From Lasioglossum baleicum (lineage: Eukaryota > Arthropoda > Insecta > Hymenoptera > Halictidae): 64,000 bases of DNA. The stretch is taken from the NCBI RefSeq assembly GCF_051020765.1, contig NC_134936.1, positions 1,426,001 through 1,490,000 of the forward strand, written 5' to 3'. The translations under genes were made by a program, and so were the position numbers. Position 1 is the stretch's first letter; the number at the start of each line of letters is the position of its first letter. The notes under the pieces were generated by a model. The model ran no database searches and had not been told where the DNA came from. It was given only the letters and a program-made list of their open reading frames with translations. Below, one piece after another: positions 21,775 to 33,573 of the stretch.

Positions 21775-23430
21775 CAGTGGCCGAAATAATGATAGGTTCA
21801 CCAGCCGCATCGGCTGGTTTACTGCTTCTACTTTTACTTTCGTTTTCGGAAGTGCACTGTGGCATTTCTTTTTATTTCGCAAGAATGTGTTCTACACATT
21901 GTGTAAGCAGTCGGTCGACTATTAACAGTATTAGTGTAAAGATGTACCTGTTTCAAAAATCTCTATGAAAATTATCGAGTACGAGATACGAAATAATCTT
22001 AGGGGTTCACGGAGAAATATTTAAAAATTACTATATTGATAGAGCAATTTTTTGAACGTTTTTGTGCGGTAAGTACACAGATTTATGAAGTTTAAGAATT
22101 ATAAAAAATATTTTATGTTCGTTTAATATTATTAGAGTACAATGACACGGGGAAATCGTTAAATGATAACGAAAAGGCCCAAATTATTGCTTTCCACAAT
22201 GCGAGTCTCTTTAACACAGAAAATGCAAGAAGATTGAAAAGCTCATTAAATGTCGTAAACAATTTTTTGAAATTAAAAGAAAAATACGGCAGTAAAAAAT
22301 CTACCTGGTCATCCAAAAAAATTAACACGCAGGGACAAAGGTAAAATTTTTCAAAAATCACGGTAAAATATGCTTAATGCCTCTAAAATAAAAATGAAAT
22401 TATATTTGCCAGTTGGTATTCGACATGTACAGCAAGTTGTGAGATCGAGTGGGACACTTAAATATTCTAAAAAGACGAAAAACCTCCGCTGACTAAATTC
22501 CACAAGGTCGAGAAATTAAAGTTAGCAGAATATCATATGTCATGGACCGGAAAGTGGAAGACGGTGATTTTTTCCGATGGAAAAAGATTTAATTTGGACG
22601 GCCCAGATGGGTATTAATAGTACTGGCACGATCTGCATGATGAAAAAGTGTAAAAATGACAAGAGTACATGGAGGAGAATGTGTAATGGTTTGGGCTGCA
22701 TTCGGCTGAAACGGTAAGACTCCGATAATGTGGTTCCCTCCAAAAACCAATGCAGAAAAATATCGGGAACTATTGGAATACGTACTGAATGAATATGGTG
22801 ACAATATTGGTGGACGTAATTTAATATTCTAACACGATAATGCAGCAATACATCGTGCAAAAACAATTAAAAACTACTTTGAGAGGGTAAAAATCGATGT
22901 TTTACCCTGGCCATCAAGGAGTCCGGACTTAAATCCGATTGAAAATCTTTGGGGAATATTATCACGAAAGGTACACGACAATGGAAAACAGTATAGCACT
23001 GTTTCAGAATTAAAAAATGGGATTAGAGAGGCGTGGTCTGAAGTTAAATTAGAGACATTATAAAAATTAATTTAATCAATTCCACGCAGAATATTTGAAG
23101 TTATAAAACACAAAGGTGGTTCAACTAAGTACTGAATTATTTTTATCTTTTCCTTTTTTTAATTTTTGATGTGAAAATACATAATGAAATAACATAATGA
23201 AATGAAAAACATAATGAAAATACGTAATGTTTATTTCGCAACTAAAATTCAAGTGTGGTAATAGAAAATTTGTAATTGACATTAATTAACATTGTGTTAT
23301 TCAATTGAGCTGTGTATTTTGTTAATTTCATTAGATTGAATAAATAATAATAAGTAAAATCAAAAATACTGCATTAAACACAGCATTATGTCAACAAATT
23401 GAAGTGGACCTGTCATTATTTCGGCCACTG
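21775..23430 (+). mobile_element. Tc1-like transposon, complete ends
   Basis: Inverted ends CAGTGGCCGAAATAATGATA and (complement) CAGTGGCCGAAATAATGACA are flanked by TA on both sides. The length of 1656 bp is normal for a Tc1 element with one gene. The transposase inside (22142-23135) is broken. Confidence 0.85.
22142..23135 (+). pseudogene. Tc3-like transposase, decayed
   Basis: The ATG at 22142 gives MTRGKSLNDNEKAQIIAFHN, a Tc3-type N-terminal helix-turn-helix. Later blocks are readable in shifting frames: PPLTKFHKVEKLKLAEYHMS, WKTVIFSDGKRFNLDGPDGY (the first catalytic Asp region), a GxVMVWAAFG-type block near 22680, a QHDNAAIHRAK-type block near 22835, a PSRSPDLNPIENLWG block near 22915, and GGSTKY with a stop at 23133-23135. 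Several frameshifts and stops are present. The order and spacing fit a Tc1 DDE transposase of about 340 residues. Confidence 0.85.
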
Positions 23431-23633
23431 TATGAGTCATATTACGAATTACGAAACAGTTTTATTTCCATAGTAACGTATAAGTATCATGATTATACAT
23501 GTTTTTAAAGTCTCTCTGATATAACATAAACAATACTTATAAAACATTTCTTAGTGTACATCGGCTAAGTGAATGCCACGAAAGTATTCGAACGGCTAAA
23601 TAACACTATGCATTTTAAACAAATTACAGTGTT

Positions 23634-25795
23634 TTAATATTTTGTCGGATCACCGTGAGCATTTATTACGGTTTGCTAACGTCGCACAGTGAGCTGTATG
23701 CCCGATTTCAGCGGTCAAAATTCAATTTACTATTATAATATCTGAGGAACAATCTCCCATCATTCGTTTTTCCATTCATGTATCCATAAAGTACTGAAAT
23801 TTGTAGGAAATGCGAAATTCTGTTAACACGCTTTCATTTTTCAACGAATTTACCTATTAGTATTTGTTACCTTATTTACATACGCTAACAGATTTTTGTT
23901 TTACAGAAGTTGTTTTAGCTAAGTATAAGGTATACTTTTACGAAAAATTCAGCTTTGTACTATATAGATTTTTTCAGTTATTAATATTTAAAGATAACCA
24001 ACGATTCAGTCACTTTCTTTATGATTCTAAGACTTTGGTAATGACTTTGTTATACCTCCGGGTGCGACCAGGTGTTCATTTCTGTGCCATTGTGTTCTTT
24101 GAAGTTTTCTGATTAAGATGCAAGAAAAAAGGGCTGCTACTACGCGCTACTCCGTGTTTTACAGTTGATCTACAAAAAAATGGACATCGCGCGCGCGCGC
24201 GCGAAAATCGCAGCGTTTCTCACATCCTGCATGTTCGCACACATTCGCCATATCTTCGTATTAACTTAAATAAATACTAAATAATAATAATAATAAACAC
24301 ACAATATACACTAAAATAAGAAAACAGTTTAAATTTAAATAATGTACAAGGTCGGGCAATAACTATGTCCACTTTGCATATTGCCTTTATTTGTAATAAT
24401 ATGAAAAAATGTTATAGAGGGGGACATGTTGTGACATAAACATTTTCTGCGTGGGTGGAGGCGTAGAGGAGATTTCAAGATCACCTTGATTTTTTTAAAT
24501 CGAAAGTCCTACTTTTTGTATCATAAATCGATAGACTATCGAATTCTGAGTAAAAATCTATTGACCTCCATATGTTTTAAATCTAATAGTGTACTTTTCG
24601 ATAGTGTACATAAAATAGACGAATAACGTTAAAATATTGATTATAATTCTCGCAGTACTTGATTGAAAGATAGCTACAAACTTTACAATCTAATAGGCTC
24701 CTCTTTATGGACAAATTTTGCACTCAAAACATCCTTTTCAGCAAAAACTGTATACAGTACAAAAAGTAGAAATCTCAAGCTCTAAAATAGTTGTTTTTTC
24801 ATCAAATTTCGATAAATTTTAGCAAAGTTACAGCAGTTTCAATATTGAGCGAATTTTGAACTAGCTGTGGCCGCTGAAATCGGGCATACGGCATACAGCC
24901 CACTGTGCGTCGATGCATGCTGTCAACCAAATTTTCAGTAATATCTTTCTTTAGACAGTTCCAAACTTCAAAAATTCTGGTTTTTAATGCTTTTTTGGAA
25001 TTAGTATTATATTTACTAAGTTGTAAGCCGATTTCTGCCTATAAGTGTTCTATGGGGTTGATGTCCGGACTTTGTAGGGGTGTTTCTAAAACGTGGGGTA
25101 CATTGTATATGATCCATTATTTAACAATATGTGCAGTATGTTTCGGATCATTGTCCTGTTGAAAATGAAAATACTCTACTACCCCTCATTTCTCCGCACT
25201 TCGTTCCAAATTATCTCTTAATATTTGCAGATATTTATATTTATCTAATATTCCTTTGATAATAACGACGTTTCCAAAACCGTTGGCTCCCATACACCGC
25301 CATACCATTATCGATCCACACTCATGCTTCACGGTTAGACGTAGGTTTTTAAGATCCATTTCCCTATTGCTAATCACTAAATTTTGTGGCATCCGTCTGG
25401 TCCAAATATGTTAGATTTGCTTTCGTCAGAGAATATAACGCGTTTCCAAAAATCTTTATCTTTATTGACATATTTTTTACCGAAATTTAGTATCCTCTAC
25501 TTATTAACTTTGCTAATAAACGGCTTCTTTCGAGGAATACGACCATGAAAATCATTTTCACGAAAGATTCTACGACGAAGTTCAGGGTGCACTTGAAACT
25601 ATTGGCGACTAGTGTTGCAAGTTTTGGACCAGAAATTGTTGGGTCTTTTTTTATTTCACACACAATTGTATTTTCTTCCTTCTTTGTTAATTTCTTGAGC
25701 CGGCCAGAACGGACTTTATTCTGAAGGATTCCAGTGGATTTTAACTGTTGCATACCTCGTACGTGTTCTACACGTATAGAATACACGTCGAACAC
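23634..25795 (-). pseudogene. Tc1 transposase relic, minus strand
   Basis: From the N-terminal side: GRLKKLTKKEENTIVCEIKK and GPKLATLV (25487-25700), KHECGSIMVWRCMGANGFGN (around 25290), a FQQDNDPKHTAHIVK block with an in-frame stop near 25150, SPDINPIE near 25060, and the final SMHRR-stop-QTVINAHGDPTKY interrupted by Transib element 2. The stop codon lies at 23634-23636. The catalytic pattern is a Tc1 DD34E type. Frameshifts and stops make it inactive. Confidence 0.85.
23685..24907. mobile_element. Transib-type element 2 (1.22 kb), inverted relative of element 1
   Basis: It starts CACAGTGAGCTGTATGCCCG and ends ...CAGCCCACTGTG, with an exact CGTCG duplication at 23680-23684 and 24908-24912. 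Removing one copy of CGTCG restores the continuity of the Tc1 reading frame (GCTAACGTCGATGCATG). The interior is the reverse complement of parts of element 1, including the TTCGCGCGCGCGCG tract (near 24190) and one arm of the mariner MITE. Confidence 0.88.
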
Positions 25796-25859
25796 GTGAC
25801 CGTGTATAATTCCGAAAAAGGAAAATGACCCTGATCAAATACTTTCGTGGTTCACTGTA

Positions 25860-26240
25860 CGTATGCGCGAATTGTAAGTCCCTTCCCGTCAAAAGAATCG
25901 CCGGCATCAACGTCGGCGCGCGGCGGGCCGGCATTTGCCGCTTAATTAATCGGCCGATTAATTATCTCGCGCGCAACGCGTTCGTCTGTCACGTGTAATT
26001 ATTGGGATTGTTGGTGCGCGACGACGACGCTCTTCTGCCCCCTCCTCATCGCCGCTCGGGTTGCCTTAAAGGTTTCCGGGTAATGATATTACTTTCGCGC
26101 CGCTTCCAGTGAAACCGAGAGACGCCAATTAAATTGCGTGATTGCTCGTGCATAACGGCGACGCGCGTCGATAGCGAAAGGTCCCATTGTCGATGAATCC
26201 ACGCACAGTAGAGCGTCAATTATTATTTATTCAAATCTTG
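25860..26240. promoter_or_regulatory. GC-rich single-copy island with homeodomain-like sites
   Basis: A CpG-rich stretch with interspersed TAATTA, ATTAATTA, TTAATTAAT, CAATTAAATTG and GTAATGATATTAC words. This mix is typical of conserved non-coding elements near developmental genes in insects, but conservation cannot be tested here. No open frame is convincing. Confidence 0.4.
25943..25964. promoter_or_regulatory. Perfect 22-bp palindrome with paired TAATTA sites
   Basis: Two inverted TAATTAAT half-sites meet at a CGGCCG centre. Paired or homeodomain proteins bind TAAT half-sites, so a dimer site is plausible; this is inference from sequence only. Confidence 0.45.
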
Positions 26241-26365
26241 ATTGTCCGAACCACTGAATGCGAGATCTAGAAAATACAGTCTTCGATGGTTCGAGAAAAA
26301 AATTAAAGATAACTTTAACAAGTAAGTTTTGTTAACATTAACTATGTATACATATTATACATATA

Positions 26366-26720
26366 CAGGGTGAGTCCGAAAAAACGGAACACCTAAATAT
26401 CTCCGTTACGTTTCGTTGTACAAAAAAACTTCTTAGGACAAAGTTACACTGTTTGAAGGGCCACATGGAACGGTGTAAGGGAAAATATTTTCAAGTTCAT
26501 TTTTGTACAAAATTTCAAGGTCATCGATATTTTTTTAATCGAATGAGGTATTTTTTAATACATCAATCGATGCAGCTGGACATTCGTTATAAAAAAGTAC
26601 TAACCTATGTATGTCGAAAAGTTAGTAGTTCACGAGATATTTCGATTTAAATAACTCTAAAACACCATTAATATAATTTTATAACACGTTAATTTAAGTT
26701 ATAAACAAAATTGTTTAAAA
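26366..26720. mobile_element. Mariner-type MITE, left half
   Basis: TA plus CAGGGTGAGTCCGAAAAAAC, then CACCTAAATATCTCCGTTA and AGGACAAAGTTACACTGTTT, matches the arm of the palindrome at 32122-33213. No right end was found before 27040. Confidence 0.65.
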
Positions 26721-27043
26721 TAACTAAAAGCAGTCAATTTACTTCATCTCTGAAGTAAATTTCATATAAAACACTTAAAGGGAGTTGTTGACAACAAAAT
26801 TGAAAAGTAATTCAGAAAAATAAAACATGGAATTTAAATGGCTTCGAGGGGCCCATCGGTACTATTTTTTTCGGAAGTGGAGGCATTTCGGAGATTCAGA
26901 GACACCTTTATTCTTATATAATTATTACTAGTTAAACATTAATTAATTAGTAGCTTAACATTTGAGTGAGGCCGCATCGGCCCAATAGATCATTTGAGGG
27001 TTAAAAAGAATATTAATTAGATGAATATTCATAATAAAATATA

Positions 27044-27255
27044 CAGGGTGAGGCAACTAAAACAGTCACACAACACCTGCATAACTCGGTTGCTGTTGGT
27101 GATAGAAAACATGTGCCAGGCGATATGTAGTTGCGTGGTTTCGAGGGTGGCATAATTACATGTTGACAACTTTTTTGTAGGTGGACGCGTAGAGGACATA
27201 TGAAGGTCAACTCCGTTTTTTGAATGAGAATGATATACTTTTCTACGTACTATCT
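27044..27255. mobile_element. Mariner-type MITE, left part
   Basis: It starts TA plus CAGGGTGAGGCAACTAAAAC, a CAGGGTG terminus as in other mariner MITEs here. It is cut short by the hAT MITE at 27256. Confidence 0.5.
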
Positions 27256-27667
27256 CAGGCATGTCAAACTTATTTACCGCCAAGGGCCTTATTAAGTATT
27301 ATAAATTAATTCGAGATTCGCAATAAAAAAACAGACTCGAAATAAAAAAGAAACACATTTTTTTTATAAACATTGCAGTCACACATACAAAATAACATAC
27401 GTACAAAACTACATATGAAAATACATAATACATATAACAATAAAAATACATATGAAATATAAAAGTTGTTTTATAAAACAATTGCCTAATTGCACATAAC
27501 GTATTGGGAAATCGGTTGACAAATAAATAATTGTAACAATGTGGAATTATAACATCGATATATTTTTGTTTCAATACGGAATCACACTGCATTTCGATTA
27601 ATTCCAATTGTAAATTGTCATCAATAGTTTCAAAGTTTTTGGTCGGGCAGCGTGTTTGACATGCCTG
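27256..27667. mobile_element. hAT-type MITE, 412 bp
   Basis: The termini CAGGCATGTCAAAC and GTTTGACATGCCTG are perfect inverts. The flanks TACTATCT and TAATATTT agree at 6 of 8 positions, as expected of an old 8-bp duplication. The interior is AT-rich and non-coding. Confidence 0.75.
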
Positions 27668-27727
27668 TAATATTTACAGTTACTCGAATTAATTTCATTT
27701 TAATTATTAATTTAATTAATTAATTTA

Positions 27728-28393
27728 ATTAATATTCGGACGCTCTAAAGAAGACGATAACTATTTTAATATTGTACTATACGATTTCAACTCTTTTCGG
27801 AAGCTAGAGCAATTAGTTTACTACAGGATGTGAAACAATTTTTTTCTCAAATATAGCCATTGATCAGAATTGTAGAAAAAATACTAAAAATTGCATTTTT
27901 CAACTTTTTTATGTGGGCCTATATTAGAAATTTTAAATATAGATTTTGTAGATCTGTCTTAATTGTATACATTGTGAAAGTTTCATCGAAATCGGTTGAT
28001 GCGGGAAAAAACGATAGGCATTGAAAGATGTAAGAATTCTTAGATATAGGCTGAAAATCGTAAAAATCTGCAATTTTTACTATCTTTAAACGTTTGTAGC
28101 TTATTGCAACGTCGACCGATTTTGACGTAATTTTCAGAATATGTTTAGTTGACACAGATCTACAAAATGTATCTTTTAAATTTTCAATATAGGCCCAGAT
28201 AAAAAAGTTGTAACATACAACTTTTAGTATTTTGTCTACAATTCATTTCAATTGGAATTTTTGAAAAAAGTTCTTTTCACATCCTGTAGTAAACTAATTG
28301 CTCTAGCTTCCCAGAAAAGTTCAAGTCGTATAGTACAGTATTAAAAAAGTTATCGTCTTTTTTAGAGCGCCCGAATATTAATCCGAGCCACTG
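27728..28393. mobile_element. Palindromic Tc1-type MITE related to the 42.3-44.4 kb Tc1
   Basis: The left arm begins ATATTCGGACGCTCTAAAG; the right arm ends CGCCCGAATATTAATCCGAG then CCACTG and TA. The last 100 bp closely match the right end of the transposase-bearing element at 42306-44378 (ATTAAAAAAGTTATC, CGAATATTAATC). The outer 12 bp of the left end is missing next to an AATTAATTAATT stretch. Confidence 0.8.
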
Positions 28394-28588
28394 TATCTAA
28401 TGATTCAAGGTCAGTCAGGATCGTTGGAGGTCATCTGTGACAAATTCTACTCTAAAAATTCTGCTAACAATCTAAGTCTCGAGACAACCCTCCAAAAATA
28501 AGAGACTTTTATCAAATTGGACAGAACGACATGATCTTCCTTCGAGAACTTGGAATGATTAGTTCACTAAATACATAACAAAGACTTA

Positions 28589-29316
28589 CAGCGAACCACG
28601 AAAGCATTCGAACGCACTTTAAATCAGTATATCTTTTTTATGATCGGATGAAACGACGTGACTTTTTTTGAACACTTAGAAGAATTGATTTACCAAACGG
28701 CATGCAAGAAAGATTTTGAAAAAATTGCAATTACTAAGTATTACATGAGAAAGTAAAAGAGGCACGATTTATCACTTTTTTATTAGAGCTCGTAATGAAA
28801 ATTAAAAATATGCATTTTGTAGATGTATGTTAGTTATACACATGCTGAAAATTTGTTTGGCGCAGAAAAAAAACGACACGCATCGAAAGATGTAAGAATC
28901 TGTGGATTTTAAGGAGAAACTGACCAAAAGTCGCGAAAAATTATAATTTTCACCACATTTAACCGTTTGTAACTCTTGGGTATATTAATCGATTTTGATG
29001 AAATTTTCAGCCTGTATTTAACTAACATAGATCAACAAAACTTATATTTTAAATTTTCATTAAGGGCCCAAATAAAAAAGTTTTGAAAAATGCTTTTCTT
29101 ATTTTTGCATGCAACCTTGTAAATTGTAATTTTTGGAAAATCTTTTTTGCAGATCATTTAGTGAACCAATATAAAATAATCCCTAATTATCGATCGTAAA
29201 TGTTGAATTTAGTGAACCAATGCTTCTACTTGCTTACAAAACATCAGGTCGTTTGGTACAATAATGAGAAAGTTATACTGCTTTAAAGTGCGTTCAAATA
29301 CTTTCGTGGCTCACTG
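28589..29316. mobile_element. Complete palindromic Tc1-type MITE, 728 bp
   Basis: The ends CAGCGAACCACGAAAGCATT and (complement) CAGTGAGCCACGAAAGTATT are flanked by TA. The halves pair around about 28950. The terminus is shared with the Tc1 relic at 23566-25857, which may have supplied the transposase. Confidence 0.85.
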
Positions 29317-29318
29317 TA

Positions 29319-30057
29319 ATGTAGAAAGTATGAGGACCAAGACGTTGGAAACGAAATGAGAATGATATCAAAGTCTCATTACAGCATGCGTCAGATAACA
29401 TACAATCAAATTAAAAAGTTCTCTCGAGCAGACGGAACTGTTTTCGCGGCGCGTTCTCTCTGGTTTTTTCTTCTTTCTTTTTTTTCACGGGCATTATCTT
29501 CTCCAACAGCGTCCGGATCATTTTGCACGGTTTCAATGACTGCTCGTCAAGGCGAAGGGCCGCAGGCGATCACACCGAGAGCCGCGCAGGCTCGGCGCGA
29601 TGCATCGCTTGCACGTGAACGCGGCCACCTTTGTCCGCGTGAAACAAAGGTCTCCTTGCACGCACATGAAAGAATCGCGGGCGCCGGATCTCTCGTTACT
29701 ATTTAGCCTGAACGCGATAATTTACCGTGCGTCTACTGTGTTCCCTGTTCTCACTACTCCTCCGCTTTTGTTCTCGTATTCACGTTTACCGCTGCCGATT
29801 TTGTCGATCGAGTCGTGATCAGGATTTTACGAATCCAACGTCGAGAGGATATGAAATGGTGGCAAAAATCGTGGCGAATGTCATTTAAAACGAGGATAAT
29901 ACAAGATATTTTTGACGGAAAACTTTGGTAGAACGGTCACGTCAGTAACAATCCTAAACGCAGAGTTGTGTTGAATTACGATTGAATTACTTCGCGAATT
30001 ATAATTACAAAGTGATTCAATTATTTCGTAATTCGAAATTCAGTCGCTTCATTCAAT
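29319..30057. other. CpG-rich single-copy stretch, no gene recognised
   Basis: Between about 29420 and 29830 the sequence is GC-rich and contains an open frame of 116 codons without recognisable features. It could be regulatory DNA or untranslated sequence. Confidence 0.35.
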
Positions 30058-30165
30058 GAACACATTACCGACCGGTGATTATTGCATAATTTTGAGATAT
30101 CTATGGTACATGGCTAAACACTTTTTAATGGAACCTTCAATAGCAACAGCGGTTTTCATCGTGAA
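30058..30165. repeat. Dispersed repeat, inverted copy of 11890-12015
   Basis: ACCGACCGGTGATTATTGCA and CACTTTTTAATGGAACCTTC are the reverse complement of the earlier copy. Confidence 0.6.
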
Positions 30166-30169
30166 CTAA

Positions 30170-30648
30170 CAAAAGGGTTTCCCATTGAAGATTTTGAAAT
30201 AATTCCCTCTCCCCCACACCCTCAGGAGGTGGGGATGGGGGGTTAATGATGGTGTTATTGAATAGCATTTTTAAAAATATCAAATACGTCTAGTTTTATT
30301 TTTCTGATCTGATTTGTATTTCTCGAGATATCCCCAATTTTCAAGGATTTTTTACCTATTTTGATTTTTGTCCATTACAGCGCCATCTGTGAACCAAAAT
30401 GCAAAAACTCCTAGGTCAAATTTGTGTATTTTTTCTGGAGAATCCAAATCTGCAAGGAAAAATGGGGGTTCCCATTTAAGTTTTTTATTTTCCCCCACCA
30501 CTACCCCCAGGGGGTGGCGGTGGGGGGTTAGGTATCATTGGATATAAACGTTCGCCTTCGTGACGAACAACTTCCATTACCCACTTGTTTTGATCCGATG
30601 CATAGTTCTCGAGATATTTCAATGTGTTCAGATAAATCGTCCACCCTG
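30170..30648. mobile_element. Mariner-type MITE, right part
   Basis: The end ATCGTCCACCCTG plus TA at 30649 is a mariner-MITE terminus. The interior has two related blocks with CCCCCACC...GGTGGGG and CTCGAGATAT words. The left terminus was not found. Confidence 0.5.
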
Positions 30649-30650
30649 TA

Positions 30651-31845
30651 TGTAAAGCTAAATTTATAAAAATAGGAAAATCAGAAATAACAGAAGAATT
30701 GTTAAATTACGATCGCCAACAGACTGCAAAAGGGAAGACAGATTGAAACAAGCTCCCGCGACAAGCACGTCGGTCGTTAACTCCTGGTTATCCGTGTGCC
30801 CAATTTTGTTAATAAATCCGTTTTTCCTTAACACACACGGCTTTTCCTTACAATATATAATTATTAACTCTGACGATTCTCCAACTCGATAATTCGCTCG
30901 CTTCAGGGCCAGTACACCAGATCGTATCGTATAGATTGTTTTTCATTATGTAATACGTCAGAAACTAATCAAGACCCGCCACTGAAATTTTATATATTCA
31001 GGATTATCTCCCCCCCCCTTCCCACTGCTTAAAATTTCAGCTCACAATTTTGTGTGGGTCATCCCGCACTATATCCGTCACTTTTTCTGTTTTTTTTCCG
31101 AATCTTTTTGTGCAGTCAAGCACGCTTTTTCCAAGGTAGTTAGTCGCGATGGACTTGCCGCCGATGTCGTTACTGGTAAAAGCAACTAACCGACACGTTG
31201 AACCGTAGCCCACAGTTTTTCGAAATTGTCACAACGGCCGGCGTTTTTACCGCTGCAACCGCAGTGATATCGGAAAAAAGGTAATCGCGTCGAAACGGTA
31301 GAAAGATCCAGTTCGAAGCAGAGGGACGCTCGAGCCAGCCGTTTTGACAACGCGAAAGTATAACAGTTGTGACTATCTCTCCGTGACGTGGGCCATTTGT
31401 CAATCGATCAATGGACACGACATTCGCAAGGCGAAATGCACTAGATAATGGACAATGTAAACGACTACGCACCGATCTTTTTGCGAAGTGACATAGCGGA
31501 TTATCCGAGGTACTTGAAACTATTTATGTATTCATTATTCATGTTCCCTCGTATCGACGTCAACCGATCAGTCAACCGAGTCCAATGAAATGATAAAGCC
31601 TGAGCCAGAGCTGGGGAAAATGGTACAATTAAATAGTAAATATAGTACATAATCCTATTTATTTTGAAGTATGTTTACAACTTTGAAAATAAAATATCTT
31701 ATTTGAAGCAGTAATTTTTTTGAAAATGGAATTTTATTTGAAGAATATTGAAGATATTTCTATTTTGTCTTTTTTTATTTTCGATTGCAATTTTAAATAT
31801 TATTGCTGAAATCGTATCTTAACGATAAGATACACCGTATGTTTG
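30651..31845. other. Mostly single-copy stretch
   Basis: No feature could be supported. The part at 31100-31560 is richer in CpG; 31600-31840 is AT-rich with ATTTTATTTGAAG-like runs. Confidence 0.4.
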
Positions 31846-32121
31846 GGTAATTATACAGAAAAGATCCGCCTACACCGATTTCGATGAAATTTAAATATGT
31901 TATACAGCAACACATTTTGAACAACTTTTTCCTTTTCCAATATAGGGGGGTCGCTTTTAGTTTTCGAGATATTTGCAAAAAACTGTCGCTAATACTGTAT
32001 TGAATTTTTCGTATTCTTGCACGCTCCGTGGCAACGTAAGCCTGTCCCGGTGCGGCGTTTGTTTACATTTTGACACTGTGGAGGTGAGAGAGAAAACAGG
32101 GTCTCACTCTGGTCATACTCA

Positions 32122-33213
32122 CAGGGTGAATTCGATAAAGCAGGACACCTAAATATCTCCGTTATTTTTCGTTGTACAAAAAAACTTTGTAGGACAAAGT
32201 TACACTGTTTGAAGGGCCACATATAACGGTGTAAGGGAAAAAAAATTTCAAGGTCATTTTTATGAGATTTCAAGGTTATCGATGTTTTTTTAAATGGAAC
32301 GATATATTTTCGTTAACGTAATGTTGTAGCTGACAAAATAACGAATTCATGCATGTAACATAATATGACCTTCAAATGACCTTCAACCCAGAAGAATGGT
32401 ATAAATAAAATTCAACGTGTGTAAGATTCATTTGATGTATTTCTGTTACGCCAAATGTTCAAAAATATTCCCTTGAGCTGCTATACATTCAAATGTATCG
32501 CAATACACAACATAATAACAGATTCGGTGTTGACAGGAGGACAATTATGATATACCTTCACCTATACGTTCGTACAGAATCGTGTTTATCCACTACTAAT
32601 TACTCAGAAGACCTTCTTGCTATCAGATTTCCACAATTTCTAAGATTTCTTGCATTGTGAAACGTTCATCGATAAACTGATCGAGAAATCTTAGAAACTG
32701 TGGAAATCTGATAGCAAGAAGATCTTCTGAGTAATTAGTAGTGGATAAACACGATTCTGTACGAACGTATAGGTGAAGGTATATCATAATTGTCCTCCTG
32801 TCAACACCGAATCTGTTATTATGTTGTGTATTGCGATACATTTGAATGTATAGCAGCTCAAGGGAATATTTTTGAACATTTGGCGTAACAGAAATACATC
32901 AAATGAATCTTACACACGTTGAATTTTATTTATACCATTCTTCTGGGTTGAAGGTCATTTGAAGGTCATATTGTGTTACATGCATGAGTTCGTTATTTTG
33001 TCAGCTACAACATTACGTTAACGAAAATATATCGTTCCATTTAAAAAAACATCGATAACCTTGAAATCTCTTAAAAATGACCTTGAAATTTTTTTTCCCT
33101 TACACCGTTATATGTGGCCCTTCAAACAGTGTAACTTTGTCCTACAAAGTTTTTTTGTACAACGAAAAGTAACGGAGATATTTAGGTGTCCTGCTTTATC
33201 GAATTCACCCTGT
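32122..33213. mobile_element. Near-perfect 1.09-kb mariner-type palindrome
   Basis: The ends CAGGGTGAATTCGATAAAGC and the complement are joined by two almost identical arms of about 545 bp meeting near 32667. Mismatches are few, so the copy is young. Relatives are at 1430-1535 and 26366. Non-coding; the opposed open frames are mirror images. Confidence 0.88.
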
Positions 33214-33573
33214 ATATTGGGTGAGCTTTCAATTTTGAAAGAATACTTTTGGATTTCCGTATGCGTGGTCGGGACGGCCCTCTCCGCCCCCTCCAGCTAA
33301 CCCTAACTAATTCTGATCTCATGATTTTTCCATTACTGGTTCAAGTTCTGTATGACGGCTATATACATAGAATGAAAAGATTATGCGATCAGAATTAGTT
33401 AGGGTTAGGTAGTGGGGGGCGACCACGCATACGAAAATGTAGGACTAGTCTTTCAAAACTGAAAGCTCACCCTATACATATATGTATGTATGGTCAGAGT
33501 GAGACCCTGTTTTTTCTCTCATCTCCGCAGCCTGTTTACAAGCAATACACATATGTAAACAAACGCCGCGCCG

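Larger units (their letters stand above)
23566..25857 (-). mobile_element. Tc1-like transposon with nested Transib
   Basis: The right end reads ACTTTCGTGGTTCACTG followed by TA (25858-25859). The left end is diverged but keeps GCCACGAAAGTATTCG near 23575. These ends match the MITEs at 1-388 and 28589-29316. Transib element 2 (23685-24907) is inserted near the 3' end of the transposase reading frame. Confidence 0.75.
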
